A program made the translations under genes and the position numbers. 47,365 bases of DNA from an uncultured Acidobacteriia bacterium (lineage in GTDB: Bacteria > Acidobacteriota > Terriglobia > Bryobacterales > Bryobacteraceae), in contig CAIYHG010000188.1 in NCBI GenBank assembly GCA_903925975.1, positions 1 to 47,365 of the forward strand. The letters run 5' to 3'. Each line of letters starts with the position of its first letter. Position 1 is the first letter of the stretch. The notes beneath the pieces were generated by a model. The model ran no database searches. It had not been told where the DNA came from and worked only from the letters and a program-made list of their open reading frames with translations. Below are positions 1 through 10,025 of the stretch, in pieces.

Positions 1-991
<991 letters not shown>

Positions 992-1191
992 TTATTCTCC
1001 TAAGAAGACAGGATAACAGCATAGTCAGGCAGCGCGTAATCGGGTAAGTGTATCTGATTTTACGATTCGCGCCGCGAGCCTAACTGCACGCGCCGCAAGT
1101 GCGGATAATGTGGGGCGCTTGAGGGGATATCGGAGGGAGATTGCCGGGAGCCGCCGATCCCGTAAGCGTGTCACTATGCAGGCGCGCAAAC

Positions 1192-1225
1192 AAAAGCCTT
1201 CCCGCGCGCGAACGCAGGAAGGCTT
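1192..1225 (-). terminator. Intrinsic terminator downstream of the secreted protein gene
   Basis: A perfect 9-bp inverted repeat, AAGCCTTCC at 1194-1202 and GGAAGGCTT at 1217-1225, has a 14-base loop. On the minus strand the stem is followed by TTTTGTTTG. It lies 28 bases after the stop codon of the minus-strand gene 1253-1669 and upstream of gap, so it probably separates the two transcription units. Confidence 0.75.
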
Positions 1226-1252
1226 GTCAAGAAATTGGAGCTGAACCTTAGA

Positions 1253-1669
1253 TTACTTCGCCCGCTTGGCGACGACTTCCTGAGGTCCGCGGCCCATGTC
1301 CATCGTGAGCTTAAGCTCATCGCCGGCCACTACGCCCTGATACTTCGTGGTCATTTCGCCATTCGGCGATGTGCGGACGACGTCGAATGAAATCTTGTCT
1401 CCGTCAACTTTGCCGTTCTTGATTTCGACCGGCGCGGGCGCGGGAGCGGGAGCAGCGGCATCGCCACCACGTCCGCCGCCTGCGGGCGCGAGGACGCTAC
1501 CCGTCAGCGTGCTGCCTGCCGCCTTCAGATCGAAGGTTGTTTGTCTGGGCGCGCCACCGTTCCGGCCCGCCTGCTCATAAATCCATTTGCCCGTAACGGT
1601 ATCGGCCGCCATAACGGCCATCGTAACCACGAGCAGAATCATCCCTGCGAAGAACAGCTTTTTGGTCAT
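1253..1669 (-). CDS. Small secreted protein of unknown function
   Basis: 138 residues when started at ATG 1669 (MTKKLFFAGMILL), which places a textbook signal peptide at the N-terminus, cut near AVMAA-DTVTG. The reading frame stays open 16 codons upstream, but that extension has no signal-peptide character and is probably not translated. The mature part reads as a small beta-rich domain (TGKWIYEQAGRN, STLTGSV, KVDGDKISFDVV, MTTKYQGVV) interrupted by an Ala-Pro-Gly linker. The alternation of 'unmodified substrate' and 'tested condition' strands resembles secreted lipocalin-like proteins that are common in acidobacteria. I cannot assign a function. It has its own terminator and appears monocistronic. 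Confidence 0.75.
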   Translation of the reverse strand: MTKKLFFAGMILLVVTMAVMAADTVTGKWIYEQAGRNGGAPRQTTFDLKAAGSTLTGSVLAPAGGGRGGDAAAPAPAPAPVEIKNGKVDGDKISFDVVRTSPNGEMTTKYQGVVAGDELKLTMDMGRGPQEVVAKRAK

Positions 1670-2047
1670 AGCAATACTTTGGCGTAGGGATGGCCCAACA
1701 ATGTTACCGGCGTCCAATTAAGAAGCGTTCATTAAGGGGCGTTCCAGCTGCGTGGCCGGCGCCCCGAGGCTGTGAAGGTGTTGAATCGATAGACATTTTC
1801 CGCACCGGTATCGGGATCATCCGGATTGGTGCGCTACAGCCCAATTTTGCGGCGTTCGCAGTCGTGCCGGTTCGGCGAGAAGGGGATGGGTTTACGGCCG
1901 GGCGACTGAGACCCGCCGAGGGCCGCCGGAGCAATCGCTGGGACTGGAAAAGATGCCTTCATCGCTCCGGGCAGCAGACTCGCGCGCGGCGAGGCGCCCT
2001 ACGCGCAGGAATCCGACCCCTTCCGGCTTTGGTAAGCTATTCCATTG
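1670..2047. other. Intergenic region between the secreted protein and accB
   Basis: 378 bases between divergent genes. It should contain both promoters. For accB, a TANNNT hexamer (TAAGCT, 2033-2038) lies 9 bases before the ATG and no Shine-Dalgarno sequence precedes the start. For the minus-strand gene I see no convincing promoter. Open frames run through it on both strands (for example 1690-2058 plus), but they lack recognisable motifs and ribosome sites, and I do not call a gene here. Confidence 0.4.
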
Positions 2048-2527
2048 ATGACCATTGATGAGATCCGGCAGCTAATCAACCTGGCGTCCGAAACGGGGGT
2101 AGCCGAACTGGAGTTCCAGCAGGGCGATAACCGCGTCCGCATCCGGCGCGCGGGCTTCGCGGCCCCGCAAGAGGTCATTATGGCTCCGCCCGCCTATGGG
2201 GCGACGCCCGGCCCCGCTCCGATAGCAGCCCCAACCGGCGCGTCGGAAGAAGGCAGGCAGCCTCAGGCCAGAGCGGCCGACCCGAGCCTGCAACTGGTAA
2301 AGGCTCCGATCGTGGGAACGTTCTACGAAGGCCCCGCGCCCGGCGCCCCGCCGTTCGTGCGGGTGGGCGAGCGCGTCCAACCCGGTAAGGTCCTCTGCAT
2401 TATCGAATCCATGAAGCTCATGAACGAGATTGAGGCGGAGGTTTCGGGCATCGTGGAGAGCAAACTCGTCCTGAACGGACAGCCGGTGGAGTACGGGGAG
2501 GCCCTGTTTGCCGTCCGTCCGGTTTAA
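2048..2527 (+). CDS. accB: Biotin carboxyl carrier protein of acetyl-CoA carboxylase
   Basis: Carries the biotin that shuttles carboxylate between biotin carboxylase and carboxyltransferase in the first step of fatty acid synthesis. 159 residues. The N-terminal segment ([22 protein letters not shown]) matches AccB, followed by an Ala-Pro-rich linker (about residues 45-80) and a C-terminal biotinyl domain with [16 protein letters not shown]; the biotinylated lysine is near residue 123. A TTG at 2045 is directly upstream and in frame, but ATG at 2048 is preferred. There is no clear ribosome site; the preceding TANNNT hexamer at 2033-2038 could make the mRNA leaderless. The 3' end overlaps accC by 20 bases. 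Confidence 0.95.
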   Translation: MTIDEIRQLINLASETGVAELEFQQGDNRVRIRRAGFAAPQEVIMAPPAYGATPGPAPIAAPTGASEEGRQPQARAADPSLQLVKAPIVGTFYEGPAPGAPPFVRVGERVQPGKVLCIIESMKLMNEIEAEVSGIVESKLVLNGQPVEYGEALFAVRPV

Positions 2528-3875
2528 CAAGGTTCTGATAGCCAACCGCGGCGAGATCGCGGTCCGCATCATCTCAGCCTGCCGGGAACTGGGCATCAAA
2601 ACGGTGGCGGTCTACTCGGAAGCCGACCGTTATAGTTCCCACGTGCGCTTCGCCGACCAGGCCATCTGCATCGGGCCGGCCAAGAGCGCCCGCAGCTACC
2701 TGGATCTGCCCTCAATCATCAGCGCCGCCGAAATCACTAATGTGGACGCCATCCACCCGGGATACGGGTTTCTGAGCGAGAACGCCGGGTTCGCGGAGGT
2801 GTGCGAGACCTCGGGGATCAAGTTCATCGGCCCCAGGCCCGACGTGATCCGCATGATGGGGGTTAAGGAGCAGGCGCGCGCCTACATGCGGAGCAAGGGC
2901 GTTCCGGTGCTGCCAGGGTCGCCGGGGGTGCTGGAGTCTCCCGAAGAGGCGATCGCAACGGCGGAAGCGATCGGCTACCCCGTAATTCTCAAGGCTTCCT
3001 ATGGCGGCGGCGGACGCGGCATGCGCGTGGTGCACCGCTCGGCGGACCTGGCGGGATTGTTCGCGCAGGCGCAACAGGAGGCCGGTTCGGCGTTCTCATC
3101 CCCGAACCTTTACCTGGAAAAATACATTCCGGCGCCGCGCCACATCGAGTTCCAATTGCTGGCCGATGAATACGGCAACGTGGAGGTTTTGGGCGAGAGG
3201 GAGTGCAGCATTCAGCGCCGGCACCAGAAATTGATTGAAGAATCGCCCTCGCCGGCCGTTTCCGCGAGCATGCGGGCGGAGATTTCCGGGGTGCTGCGGA
3301 AGGCCATCGCCGAATCGGGCTACTCGAACGCCGGAACGGTGGAGTTTCTGATGGACGAAGCCGGGAACCTCTATTTCATCGAGGTGAACGCGCGCGTCCA
3401 GGTGGAGCACCCGGTTACGGAGTTCGTGACCGGCATTGATATTGTGAAGAGCCAGATCCGGATCGCGCAGGGAGAATCGCTGGCCGAGATTCTGCCGGGA
3501 CCGGTCGAAATGCGCGGGCACGCCATTGAATGCCGGATCAACGCGGAAAACCCTGAGACATTCGCGCCCTGCCCCGGCCGCATCACCGGCTTCCATCTTC
3601 CCGGCGGCATCGGCATCCGCGTGGACACGTGGGCGTACACGGATTGCGTAGTCCCGCCATACTACGATTCGCTGATCGCGAAGCTGATCGCCTACGGAAA
3701 CACCCGCGAGGAGGCCATTCAGCGCATGCGGCGCGCGCTGGGCATGTTCATCGTGGAGGGGATCTACACGTCAATTCCGCTGCACGAGAAGATCATGGCG
3801 GACGCGGACTTTCAGGACGGCTGCTTCGATACGACGTTTACCCAGCGGTACAGCCCCGCGCCCAAGGCTGGTTGA
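2508..3875 (+). CDS. accC: Biotin carboxylase subunit of acetyl-CoA carboxylase
   Basis: ATP-grasp enzyme that carboxylates the biotin on AccB using bicarbonate. About 455 residues, close to the usual 449. Visible landmarks: [16 protein letters not shown] at the N-terminus, the glycine-rich ATP loop GGGGRGMR (about 166-173), and the catalytic stretch [16 protein letters not shown] (about 287-302). No ATG or GTG lies before the conserved N-terminus, so the start is TTG at 2508, supported by GGGGAGG at 2495-2501 six bases upstream. It therefore overlaps the end of accB by 20 bases and is probably translationally coupled to it. accB-accC is a standard pair; accA and accD are not in this window. 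Confidence 0.96.
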   Translation: MPSVRFNKVLIANRGEIAVRIISACRELGIKTVAVYSEADRYSSHVRFADQAICIGPAKSARSYLDLPSIISAAEITNVDAIHPGYGFLSENAGFAEVCETSGIKFIGPRPDVIRMMGVKEQARAYMRSKGVPVLPGSPGVLESPEEAIATAEAIGYPVILKASYGGGGRGMRVVHRSADLAGLFAQAQQEAGSAFSSPNLYLEKYIPAPRHIEFQLLADEYGNVEVLGERECSIQRRHQKLIEESPSPAVSASMRAEISGVLRKAIAESGYSNAGTVEFLMDEAGNLYFIEVNARVQVEHPVTEFVTGIDIVKSQIRIAQGESLAEILPGPVEMRGHAIECRINAENPETFAPCPGRITGFHLPGGIGIRVDTWAYTDCVVPPYYDSLIAKLIAYGNTREEAIQRMRRALGMFIVEGIYTSIPLHEKIMADADFQDGCFDTTFTQRYSPAPKAG

Positions 3876-3916
3876 CGCCGAGGGCTTGATTGGTTCGGCG
3901 AGTTCAGACGACTCGC
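3876..3916. terminator. Possible bidirectional terminator between convergent genes
   Basis: Two overlapping short hairpins lie between the ends of accC and the beta-propeller gene: CGCCGA 3876-3881 with TCGGCG 3895-3900, and GCGAGT 3898-3903 with ACTCGC 3911-3916. No T-tract follows on either strand, so termination is only a guess from position. Confidence 0.3.
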
Positions 3917-3920
3917 GCGG

Positions 3921-5750
3921 TCAGCCGACTGTGAGGGGCAGCCGGAATGCGACCATCTCCTTCCCGTTGCGAACCAGCAGAATGTCGCCCGCCAGCACCG
4001 GGTGGTTCCAGGTCTTGCCCTCCATTGCCGGAAAACGTGCGATCTCGGTGAACTGGCCGGGGGTCGCCGCAACCAGCGCGAGTTCGCCTTCCTCCGACAA
4101 GACCAACAGCAAGTTCTGGTCTGGCAACAGGAGCAACTGGCCGTAGCCGTAGCGCCCGCCTTTCCACTTGCGCTTGCCGTCCTGGAGATCGAGGCAGGCG
4201 AGAATGCCCCCATCGAAGCCGAAGGCATAGCCGTTGTGGACGACAATGTCGTTGAAATAGGGCTTCAGGCCGTTCGACGTCCACACCTCCTCCGCGGTCC
4301 ACCCGCGTGGTCCGTGTGCGACCGCTAGGCGGCGCGTGCCGAGCCCTCCGGTGGCGCCGCCCGTGGCGATCAGGACGCCGCCGTCGGCGGTAAGAGTTGG
4401 CTGCAGGATGGCGGCGCCCGGCCATGAGTGCTTCCAGAGCACGGCGCCGTCAGCCGGCGCGACGCTGGTGATGCCGGCGTCGGTCATCAGTAGGACCTGC
4501 GCTACTCCGTCGATAGTCAACAACTGCGGGGAACTGTAGCTGCCGCCGTCATCCGGGCCACGCCAGCGCGGACTGCCGGTGGCCCGGTCGTAGGCGGCGA
4601 GCCTCCCGGCGGCCGCGACAATGATGAGGTCTTCGACCGCAAGCGGTGAGCCCGAGAAGCCCCATATTGGGATCTTGACGCCGGTTTCGGACGCCACGTT
4701 GCGCGTCCACACTACGGCGCCGTTTCCGGCGTTGAGTGCGTTCAGGATTCCCGTCGCGCCAAAAGCATAGGCGCGTCCACCCTGAAGGGTCGGCGTCGCG
4801 CGAGGACCGGCGCCGCCATTCGATTCATAGAAGCGGGCTGCATCGCGGTGGGTCCACACTGGCCTGCCAGTGGTCAGGCTGTAGCAGGCAACCACTTCGA
4901 AGGCCCCGCGTTGCTCCTGAGTGTAGAGCAGGCCATCACCGACCGCGAAAGACGCCCAGCCCGGTCCGACGAGCCGGCGCCATAGCTCGACAGGCGGCGA
5001 TGAAGCCCAGTCCGTCTTGATTCGCACGCCGGCCACGTTGTCGTCGCGATGAGGGCCGCGAAAGCCGGGCCAGTCCGCGAGGGCCCGCGCTGCGGCCACA
5101 GGTGGAGGGAGAGTTGCTGGTAGCGCTGCCCGAATGGCGGCCGGGGCCTCACCGCCCGGTCGGGGCGCCGGCCGTTCCTCAGGCGCCGCTCCTCTTGCCG
5201 ATTCCGGTCGAGGGGCCGGTTCAGCGCCGGCTCGTTCCAGCAGCTTTTGCTCGGAAGTCTTCGCCCAACGCCAGGCGAACTGCGAACGGCCATCGGCGGT
5301 TACCCCATCGGTGCGCAGGAGAGCCCAGAGCCCGCAGGCAACCAGGATGGTCGCGACCAGCGTCACGCGTCGAAGTCCGTCAGCGAGGCGACTGCTGGCC
5401 AGCGCCCACACGACCAATGCAAGGCTTAGGACAGGGATAGAGTAGGCCACGAACATCATCCCCATCATTCCCCCCGCAATGGACTCATGGAGAATGCGCT
5501 GTGTTGCGACCGAAGCGGCGACCATCAGCGCGATTGCGCCCACGCGCTCGGCCCAGGGCGCCCGGCTGAAGAACATCCACCACACGAGGACAGCCACGCC
5601 ACCCACAAGTTCACCAATGATCCCAACCATCATGGCCTCCGGCACGACAATCGGTAGTCCGTACCGGAGAAGCCACTGCAGCAGAACGGCGACAACGCCA
5701 GGCCACAGGCGGAGTTGCACACGACGTTCGCTCTTCGGTGTGGGCGCCAT
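3921..5750 (-). CDS. Membrane protein with PQQ-like beta-propeller domain
   Basis: 609 residues from ATG 5750 (MAPTPKSERR); an upstream in-frame ATG at 5837 would add 29 residues that overlap the divergent methyltransferase promoter region and look non-coding. The first 170 residues form about five hydrophobic helices (for example WPGVVAVLLQWLLRYG, GGVAVLVWWMFF, YSIPVLSLALVVWALAS). A Pro-Ala linker follows, then a long domain of repeated Trp-docking blades (WPGFRGPHRDDNVAG, VGPGWASFAVGDGLLYTQEQ, ALNAGNGAVVWTRN, LTADGGVLIATGG) like the PQQ/BamB-type quinoprotein propeller. No cytochrome-type CxxCH haem motif is present, so quinoprotein dehydrogenase activity is not shown; the role could be binding or scaffolding outside the membrane. 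Substrate unknown. Confidence 0.8.
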   Translation of the reverse strand: MAPTPKSERRVQLRLWPGVVAVLLQWLLRYGLPIVVPEAMMVGIIGELVGGVAVLVWWMFFSRAPWAERVGAIALMVAASVATQRILHESIAGGMMGMMFVAYSIPVLSLALVVWALASSRLADGLRRVTLVATILVACGLWALLRTDGVTADGRSQFAWRWAKTSEQKLLERAGAEPAPRPESARGAAPEERPAPRPGGEAPAAIRAALPATLPPPVAAARALADWPGFRGPHRDDNVAGVRIKTDWASSPPVELWRRLVGPGWASFAVGDGLLYTQEQRGAFEVVACYSLTTGRPVWTHRDAARFYESNGGAGPRATPTLQGGRAYAFGATGILNALNAGNGAVVWTRNVASETGVKIPIWGFSGSPLAVEDLIIVAAAGRLAAYDRATGSPRWRGPDDGGSYSSPQLLTIDGVAQVLLMTDAGITSVAPADGAVLWKHSWPGAAILQPTLTADGGVLIATGGATGGLGTRRLAVAHGPRGWTAEEVWTSNGLKPYFNDIVVHNGYAFGFDGGILACLDLQDGKRKWKGGRYGYGQLLLLPDQNLLLVLSEEGELALVAATPGQFTEIARFPAMEGKTWNHPVLAGDILLVRNGKEMVAFRLPLTVG

Positions 5751-5945
5751 GGTGAAATAATACCTTCTCCACCGGCTCTTTGTTCTTATTGGTTTCACCG
5801 CTGTGGGTACGGCCTCGGCCACGGAGCGCGGCCTCACTCCGAAGGGCCGCCCTCCGGCGGCGCGCTGAGGGGGAGAGCGGGGCGAAGACTTTTTCGCAAT
5901 GGCAACTGCGCGGGCGCCGCGTTAGGGGATTACATTGGGGGAGAC

Positions 5946-6506
5946 GTGCCCAGACTCTTCGTTTTCGCCGTCCTGTCGGCTACGCTGGCCTACATTTCAC
6001 GCGCTTCTCTGAAGACGCCCCGGTCCCATGGTTTCTACCGCTTCTTTGCCTGGGAGTGCATTCTCGCCCTATTCTTCCTAAACTTCATCGACTTGCGGCA
6101 GTGGTTCGGCAACCCGTTCTCTGTTCACCAGCTCATCTCCTGGTTCCTCTTGATTGGCTGTATCGTTCCGGCCGCGTGGGGGGCGCAGTCGCTGCGCACC
6201 CATGGCAGGCCGGATGCCGGACGACCCAGCGATAAGCCACTGTTCGGTTTCGAGAAAACAACCCGCCTCGTGACGACGGGCGCATTCCAGTACATCCGGC
6301 ATCCGCTCTACAGCTCGTTGCTTCTGCTGGCATGGGGCGTGTTTTTCAAACGCCCGTCCTGGATTGCAGGCGCGGCGGCGCTGGGGGCGACGGCCCTTCT
6401 GCTGGCTACGGCCAAGGTAGAGGAACTGGAAAACGTTCGCTATTTCGGCGCCGCGTACGAAGCCTACAGGCAGCGCACCAGGATGTTCCTGCCGTTCGTG
6501 TTCTGA
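5946..6506 (+). CDS. Isoprenylcysteine carboxyl methyltransferase/phospholipid methyltransferase family membrane protein
   Basis: Integral-membrane SAM-dependent methyltransferase of the ICMT/PEMT type. From GTG 5946 it is 186 residues, with four or five hydrophobic helices. The family's C-terminal signature is clear: GAFQYIRHPLYSSLLLLAW, then a helix, then the EELEN...YEAYRQRTRMFLPF ending that closes the SAM site. I chose GTG because the long frame opening at 5715 encodes no family sequence before this point and GGGGGAG at 5937-5943 sits just ahead. The methyl acceptor cannot be told from sequence; bacterial members may act on lipids, isoprenoids or small amines. Confidence 0.8.
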   Translation: MPRLFVFAVLSATLAYISRASLKTPRSHGFYRFFAWECILALFFLNFIDLRQWFGNPFSVHQLISWFLLIGCIVPAAWGAQSLRTHGRPDAGRPSDKPLFGFEKTTRLVTTGAFQYIRHPLYSSLLLLAWGVFFKRPSWIAGAAALGATALLLATAKVEELENVRYFGAAYEAYRQRTRMFLPFVF

Positions 6507-6522
6507 ATGGAGGACGCGGGGG

Positions 6523-6639
6523 CTGGGCTGACCCCAGTACAGTTCAGTTAGCCCGGGTGGCGGCGACGGAGCGGTGACGGGGCGCCGGCCTGACGGCCGG
6601 GGAACCCGCTGGAGAGGGTTCGCAGCCAAGAGTGGCTGC
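6523..6639. repeat. Cluster of four adjacent hairpins between convergent genes
   Basis: Four small perfect hairpins stand almost end to end: CTGGG/CCCAG (6523-6537), CCGGCC/GGCCGG with a TGAC loop (6585-6600), GAACCC/GGGTTC (6602-6621) and GCAGCC/GGCTGC (6622-6639). They fill the space between the plus-strand methyltransferase and the minus-strand SnoaL-like gene. The array may be a terminator region for both genes or a copy of an interspersed intergenic element; only a genome-wide search can decide. Confidence 0.45.
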
Positions 6640-6669
6640 CCCACAGAAGCTAAGTGAACAGTGTTGAGG

Positions 6670-7110
6670 CTAACCGGCTGGGGGCGCCGGGAGCATGTTG
6701 CGTATCGCGGCGATCCGCCAGCCGTCTGAGGTGCGCTTCAAGACGAAGCACGTCCACATGCGCCGGGTGGCGCCGCTGTTCATAGCAGCAATTTCATATC
6801 TTCCATCGGCGACGGCAATATCGGGGGAGAGAAAGCGGACCGATTCCACCGTGATGCTTCGGATACCGCCCGTGGTTTGGGAACTCGCCAGGGTACCCCG
6901 AACCACTTCGGCCCGGCCCTTGCGCCACTCGCCGGAGGAGACGAGTTGATCGGCATCGCCTGTGAAGAGCGCGGTCAGGGCCTTCTCATTAGAGGCCTCC
7001 CTGGCAGCGACATACTTTTCGATCACGGCGCGAACGGCGGAGTCCGCCCCGGTGGTCTGGGCGGTTAGAAACGCGACCGAAAACAGGCCAAGAATCAGGG
7101 TTCTAAGCAT
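6670..7110 (-). CDS. Secreted SnoaL-like/DUF4440-type protein
   Basis: 146 residues with a signal peptide ([19 protein letters not shown]). The rest has the NTF2-like cone fold pattern of the SgcJ/SnoaL group: [20 protein letters not shown] (helix), [35 protein letters not shown], and a final strand pair [21 protein letters not shown]. Members bind small hydrophobic ligands or act as small isomerases or cyclases; no catalytic residue can be assigned here. No operon partner is evident: the gene ends facing the methyltransferase and starts about 210 bases from the HigA-like gene, which reads in the same direction. Confidence 0.8.
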   Translation of the reverse strand: MLRTLILGLFSVAFLTAQTTGADSAVRAVIEKYVAAREASNEKALTALFTGDADQLVSSGEWRKGRAEVVRGTLASSQTTGGIRSITVESVRFLSPDIAVADGRYEIAAMNSGATRRMWTCFVLKRTSDGWRIAAIRNMLPAPPAG

Positions 7111-7320
7111 GTTTCATTGTCCCATTCCCGCGTGGTGGGCCGGCGCGAGTTGCGAAGAATGCCTGGTGCGGAAAACCCGATGGGACTGGGCTGAATGCCC
7201 CGCTGGGGACCGGGACAGCCCACTCTAGGACTCCGCATTTTGCCTGTGAAATGAAACCGGGACGGAACGTTGCAGTCGCCGCGGCGCCCCCACGTCCCCA
7301 TCGTGGGAAATTCTGCCACG

Positions 7321-7653
7321 TCAGCCGACTCGGCGCTTCTTTCGCTTAGGCTGAGTGGATTGAACCGCCAGGCGCAGCCCGCACGCCTTTAAGACCGCGC
7401 CCAGACTCTCAAGGGATGGATTGCCGGACTTCGAAAGCATTCGATAGAGGCTCTCCCGGTTCAGTTGGGCATTGCGCGACAGTGCTCTGATGCCTCCGTT
7501 GGCCTCGGCGACATCGCGGAGGGCCAGAAGAAAGACGTGCTCGTCCTCGTCCGCCAGGCATGCGTTGAGGTAGTGGGCTGCCTCGTCCGAATTCTTGAGC
7601 GATTCGAGCAGGCTCTCCCGATACGGTTCGGTCTTAACCGTTGGCTTTGGCAT
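7321..7653 (-). CDS. Antitoxin of HigBA-type toxin-antitoxin pair (HTH, addiction module antidote family)
   Basis: 110 residues. It reads as the 'putative addiction module antidote' family: EAAHYLNACLADEDEHVFLLALRDVA followed by a helix-turn-helix, GGIRALSRNAQLNRESLYRMLSKSGNPSLESLGAVLKACGL (given here in pieces), and a basic tail (KRKKRR). It should bind and neutralise the toxin encoded just upstream and repress the shared promoter. Its start overlaps the toxin's end by 20 bases, so the two are co-translated. Toxin-first order is typical of HigBA-like pairs. Confidence 0.88.
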   Translation of the reverse strand: MPKPTVKTEPYRESLLESLKNSDEAAHYLNACLADEDEHVFLLALRDVAEANGGIRALSRNAQLNRESLYRMLSKSGNPSLESLGAVLKACGLRLAVQSTQPKRKKRRVG

Positions 7654-7966
7654 CCAAATACTCCTTCCAATATTTTCTGGCTCGCAAGATATCCCTGGTT
7701 TGCGCCCCTTTGCCGCCCCGGCAAAGCAGGATCACCACCAGCGACCCCTCCCGCCCGTAGTAGGCTCGATAGCCGGGACCGAAATCGATCCGAAGTTCCT
7801 CAACGCCACCGCCAATGGATTTGCAGTCGCCAAAGTTGCCCAGACGGATTCGATTCAGGCGCGCTCGCACGATGCCGACGGTGCGAGAATCCTTCAACGA
7901 CGCAAGCCACTCGGAAAACGGAGTCGAGCGGCCTCTGGCATAGAGGAGGATCTCAATCGGGTCCAC
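7634..7966 (-). CDS. RelE/HigB-family toxin (addiction module killer protein)
   Basis: 110 residues matching the short RelE/ParE-like 'killer protein' family: PFSEWLASLKDSRTVGIVRA, RLNRIRLGNFGDCKSIGGGV, EELRIDFGPGYRAYYGREG and VVILLCRGGKGAQTRDI in order. Family members mostly cleave mRNA on the ribosome; the activity of this one is not shown. It is first in a two-gene operon with the overlapping antitoxin. The pair sits among accessory genes with no sign of a larger mobile element. Confidence 0.88.
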   Translation of the reverse strand: MDPIEILLYARGRSTPFSEWLASLKDSRTVGIVRARLNRIRLGNFGDCKSIGGGVEELRIDFGPGYRAYYGREGSLVVILLCRGGKGAQTRDILRARKYWKEYLDAKANG

Positions 7967-8103
7967 ACGTTCAACAGTAGCCTAAAAGCTACTGATCGTC
8001 AACGCCGGCCCCGGCTGCGGATTTGAGAGAAGCTGTTCCGGTGGAACTTAGTCCGGCCAAGCCCGGACGGGATCGCAGACTTTGGGGCCTGGCCCACTGC
8101 GGG

Positions 8104-8892
8104 TTAGAAGGGGAAGCGGCGGCGCGGGATTGTGGTCCCGTTGTTCTGCTGGCCTTGCTCGCCGGCAGGCACGGCTTGCCCGGCGCGCGGGGCCTGGTAG
8201 TTGCCGAAATCCAACTCGGCATCGGAGAAGGTGATGTTGCGGTCGAGGACCATCTCCACCGTGGCTCCCTTGTTCAGGACGGCATCGGGGCCGCGGGTGG
8301 CAAGGATGCCGATCAAGCCCGCAACCGCGCCGGCGCCCGCGCCGACGCCTACGCCAAGTCCAGGGCGTCCGGCGGCGCTACCGGCGATGGCGCCTACCGA
8401 GGCTCCCGCGCCGGCGGCTTCGCCCACGGTCCGCATGTCGCCGCCTTTGTTGCCGTCGCTCCTGACCACGCCTTCGGCGCGGTCGAGTTGGCCCGATGAA
8501 GCTGCGTCCATGCCGCCGATGCGGGCGTGGAAATCGCGCGTTACGCCGTTGGGCAGGGTCAGGTTATCGAAACGAATGTAGATTTCGCCCTTGCCCTTCA
8601 CCCGGCCGGGCTTCTTGATCTGGGTCACCGTGCCGGCGACATAACTGCCTACCGGAATGACGATGCGTCCGTTCACCAGAACGGGAAAGGAAGTCTCCAG
8701 ATAGACGCGGTCGCCTTCGGCCGAGTTCTTCGTGCTGATGCTGTTGATGAGAGTGAGGGGCACTTTCGCCCCCGTGGTGACCACGTATTCCCGGGGCGTT
8801 GCCGGAGTTTGCGCCACGTTGGGCGCGGGCTCTTGGGCCGCAGCCAACCCAGCCCCCGCCAGAATAATGCCAAGCACAGGCCGTAGATTCAT
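8104..8892 (-). CDS. Secreted protein with VirB10/TrbI-like strand domain and glycine zipper
   Basis: 262 residues from ATG 8892, chosen because AGGAG lies about 7 bases upstream and a signal peptide follows (MNLRPVLGIILAGAGLAAAQ). The open frame runs 86 codons further upstream without coding character. Residues about 40-145 (TTGAKVPLTLINSIST, RIVIPVGSYVAGTVTQIKKP, KGEIYIRFDNLTLPNG) resemble the beta-barrel of VirB10/TrbI proteins. A Gly/Ala-rich zipper follows (GAIAGSAAGRPGLGVGVGAG), which could insert in or line a membrane. The C-terminus is Gln/Pro/Arg-rich. No conjugation genes are nearby, so a stand-alone envelope role is more likely than type IV secretion. Function not known. Confidence 0.7.
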   Translation of the reverse strand: MNLRPVLGIILAGAGLAAAQEPAPNVAQTPATPREYVVTTGAKVPLTLINSISTKNSAEGDRVYLETSFPVLVNGRIVIPVGSYVAGTVTQIKKPGRVKGKGEIYIRFDNLTLPNGVTRDFHARIGGMDAASSGQLDRAEGVVRSDGNKGGDMRTVGEAAGAGASVGAIAGSAAGRPGLGVGVGAGAGAVAGLIGILATRGPDAVLNKGATVEMVLDRNITFSDAELDFGNYQAPRAGQAVPAGEQGQQNNGTTIPRRRFPF

Positions 8893-9125
8893 CGAGGCGC
8901 TCCTACACTTCATTCTAGCCTGTATGTAGTACGTGCCCGAGGGCCATAAGGTTGCAGAGCAGCCGGCGAGTCTCGGGGCAGGGCGGCGGCGGAAGCGTTC
9001 CTGAAGCCAATAGCCGGGGGCTGACGGAGCGTAATCGCATCGAAGAAGACACGGGGACGGAACGTCCAGTCTAGACCGGTGGAACCAATTACTCCCGATA
9101 GGCGCGACGCGCGCGCCTGCGCCGT

Positions 9126-10025
9126 TTAGCTCAAGTACTTCTCGTACCACTTGAAAATCTGCGCCCAGCCGTCGGACGCGGCCGGCTGCCGGTAGGAGGC
9201 CTGCCCCGCGCTAAAGAATGCGTGGCCGGCTCCTTCGTACGAGTGAAACTCGTAGACCTTGCCGTATTTCTTCAGTTCGGCTTCAGTCTTGGCCACCTGT
9301 TCCGGAGAGGGGTTTCGGTCATCCTTGCCGAAGAGTCCGAGCAGCGGGCAGCTCAGGTCCTTGGTGAGATCGCACGGATCCGCCAATTGAACGGGGGTCA
9401 CATTGCCCGAGCCTACGCCCCCGCCGTAGCAATCCACGGCGGCGTCGATCCCCTTCAGCTTGCATGCCGCGAGGTAGACCTGCCGGCCTCCGGAGCAGTA
9501 CCCGATGATGCCCACCTTGCCGTTCAGGTTGCGCAAACCGCGCAGGTACTTGACGGCGCCGTCCACATCTCCCAGCGTGCGGACGTCCGGCATGCCGCCG
9601 GCGGCGCTGATGCTGGCGCTGTTGCCTTCGGGCGTGGCTTTGCCTTCGCGGAACTGCAGGTTCGGGGAGATGGCCACGTAGCCGCGGGCAGCGAACGTGC
9701 GGGCGATCTCGACCGTCCCCTCGTCCCAACCCGGCATGTGATGCACCACCACGACTCCCGGATACTTGCCCGGCGCCGACGGCTGGGCCACGTATGCGTC
9801 GATCATATCGTTCTGATGTCCACGCACCCGCACCATTTCGGTGGACATCGCCCTGTAGGTTACCCTGCCCGCCGGAGCAGGCGGCGCCGGCGCTTTGGTT
9901 GCGGGCTGCTGCGTTTGCGCGTTACCTGCCGCGCCAATCATCAGTCCACCAAGAACTGACGCGGCAGCCCCTGAAATGAGATCCCTTCGCCTTATTTCCT
10001 TTTGTCTCGGCTCATCGGAGCGCAT
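9126..10025 (-). CDS. Exported dienelactone hydrolase family protein
   Basis: 299 residues. N-terminal RRRDLISGAAASVLGG is a twin-arginine export signal, so the folded enzyme should be sent outside the cytoplasm. The alpha/beta-hydrolase core shows the dienelactone hydrolase triad: Cys177 in GYCSGG, Asp at 235/236 in GKDDRNPS and His268 in GAGHAFF; YPGVVVVHHMPGWDE is the family's oxyanion-side segment. AAGGAG lies 8 bases before ATG 10025. The natural substrate is unknown; relatives hydrolyse lactones and esters. No aromatic degradation genes are adjacent. Confidence 0.88.
   Translation of the reverse strand: MRSDEPRQKEIRRRDLISGAAASVLGGLMIGAAGNAQTQQPATKAPAPPAPAGRVTYRAMSTEMVRVRGHQNDMIDAYVAQPSAPGKYPGVVVVHHMPGWDEGTVEIARTFAARGYVAISPNLQFREGKATPEGNSASISAAGGMPDVRTLGDVDGAVKYLRGLRNLNGKVGIIGYCSGGRQVYLAACKLKGIDAAVDCYGGGVGSGNVTPVQLADPCDLTKDLSCPLLGLFGKDDRNPSPEQVAKTEAELKKYGKVYEFHSYEGAGHAFFSAGQASYRQPAASDGWAQIFKWYEKYLS

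Noticed and set aside
1690-2058. 122-codon frame upstream of accB
   Set aside because: No ribosome site or known motif; overlaps the start of accB and the upstream gene's start region.
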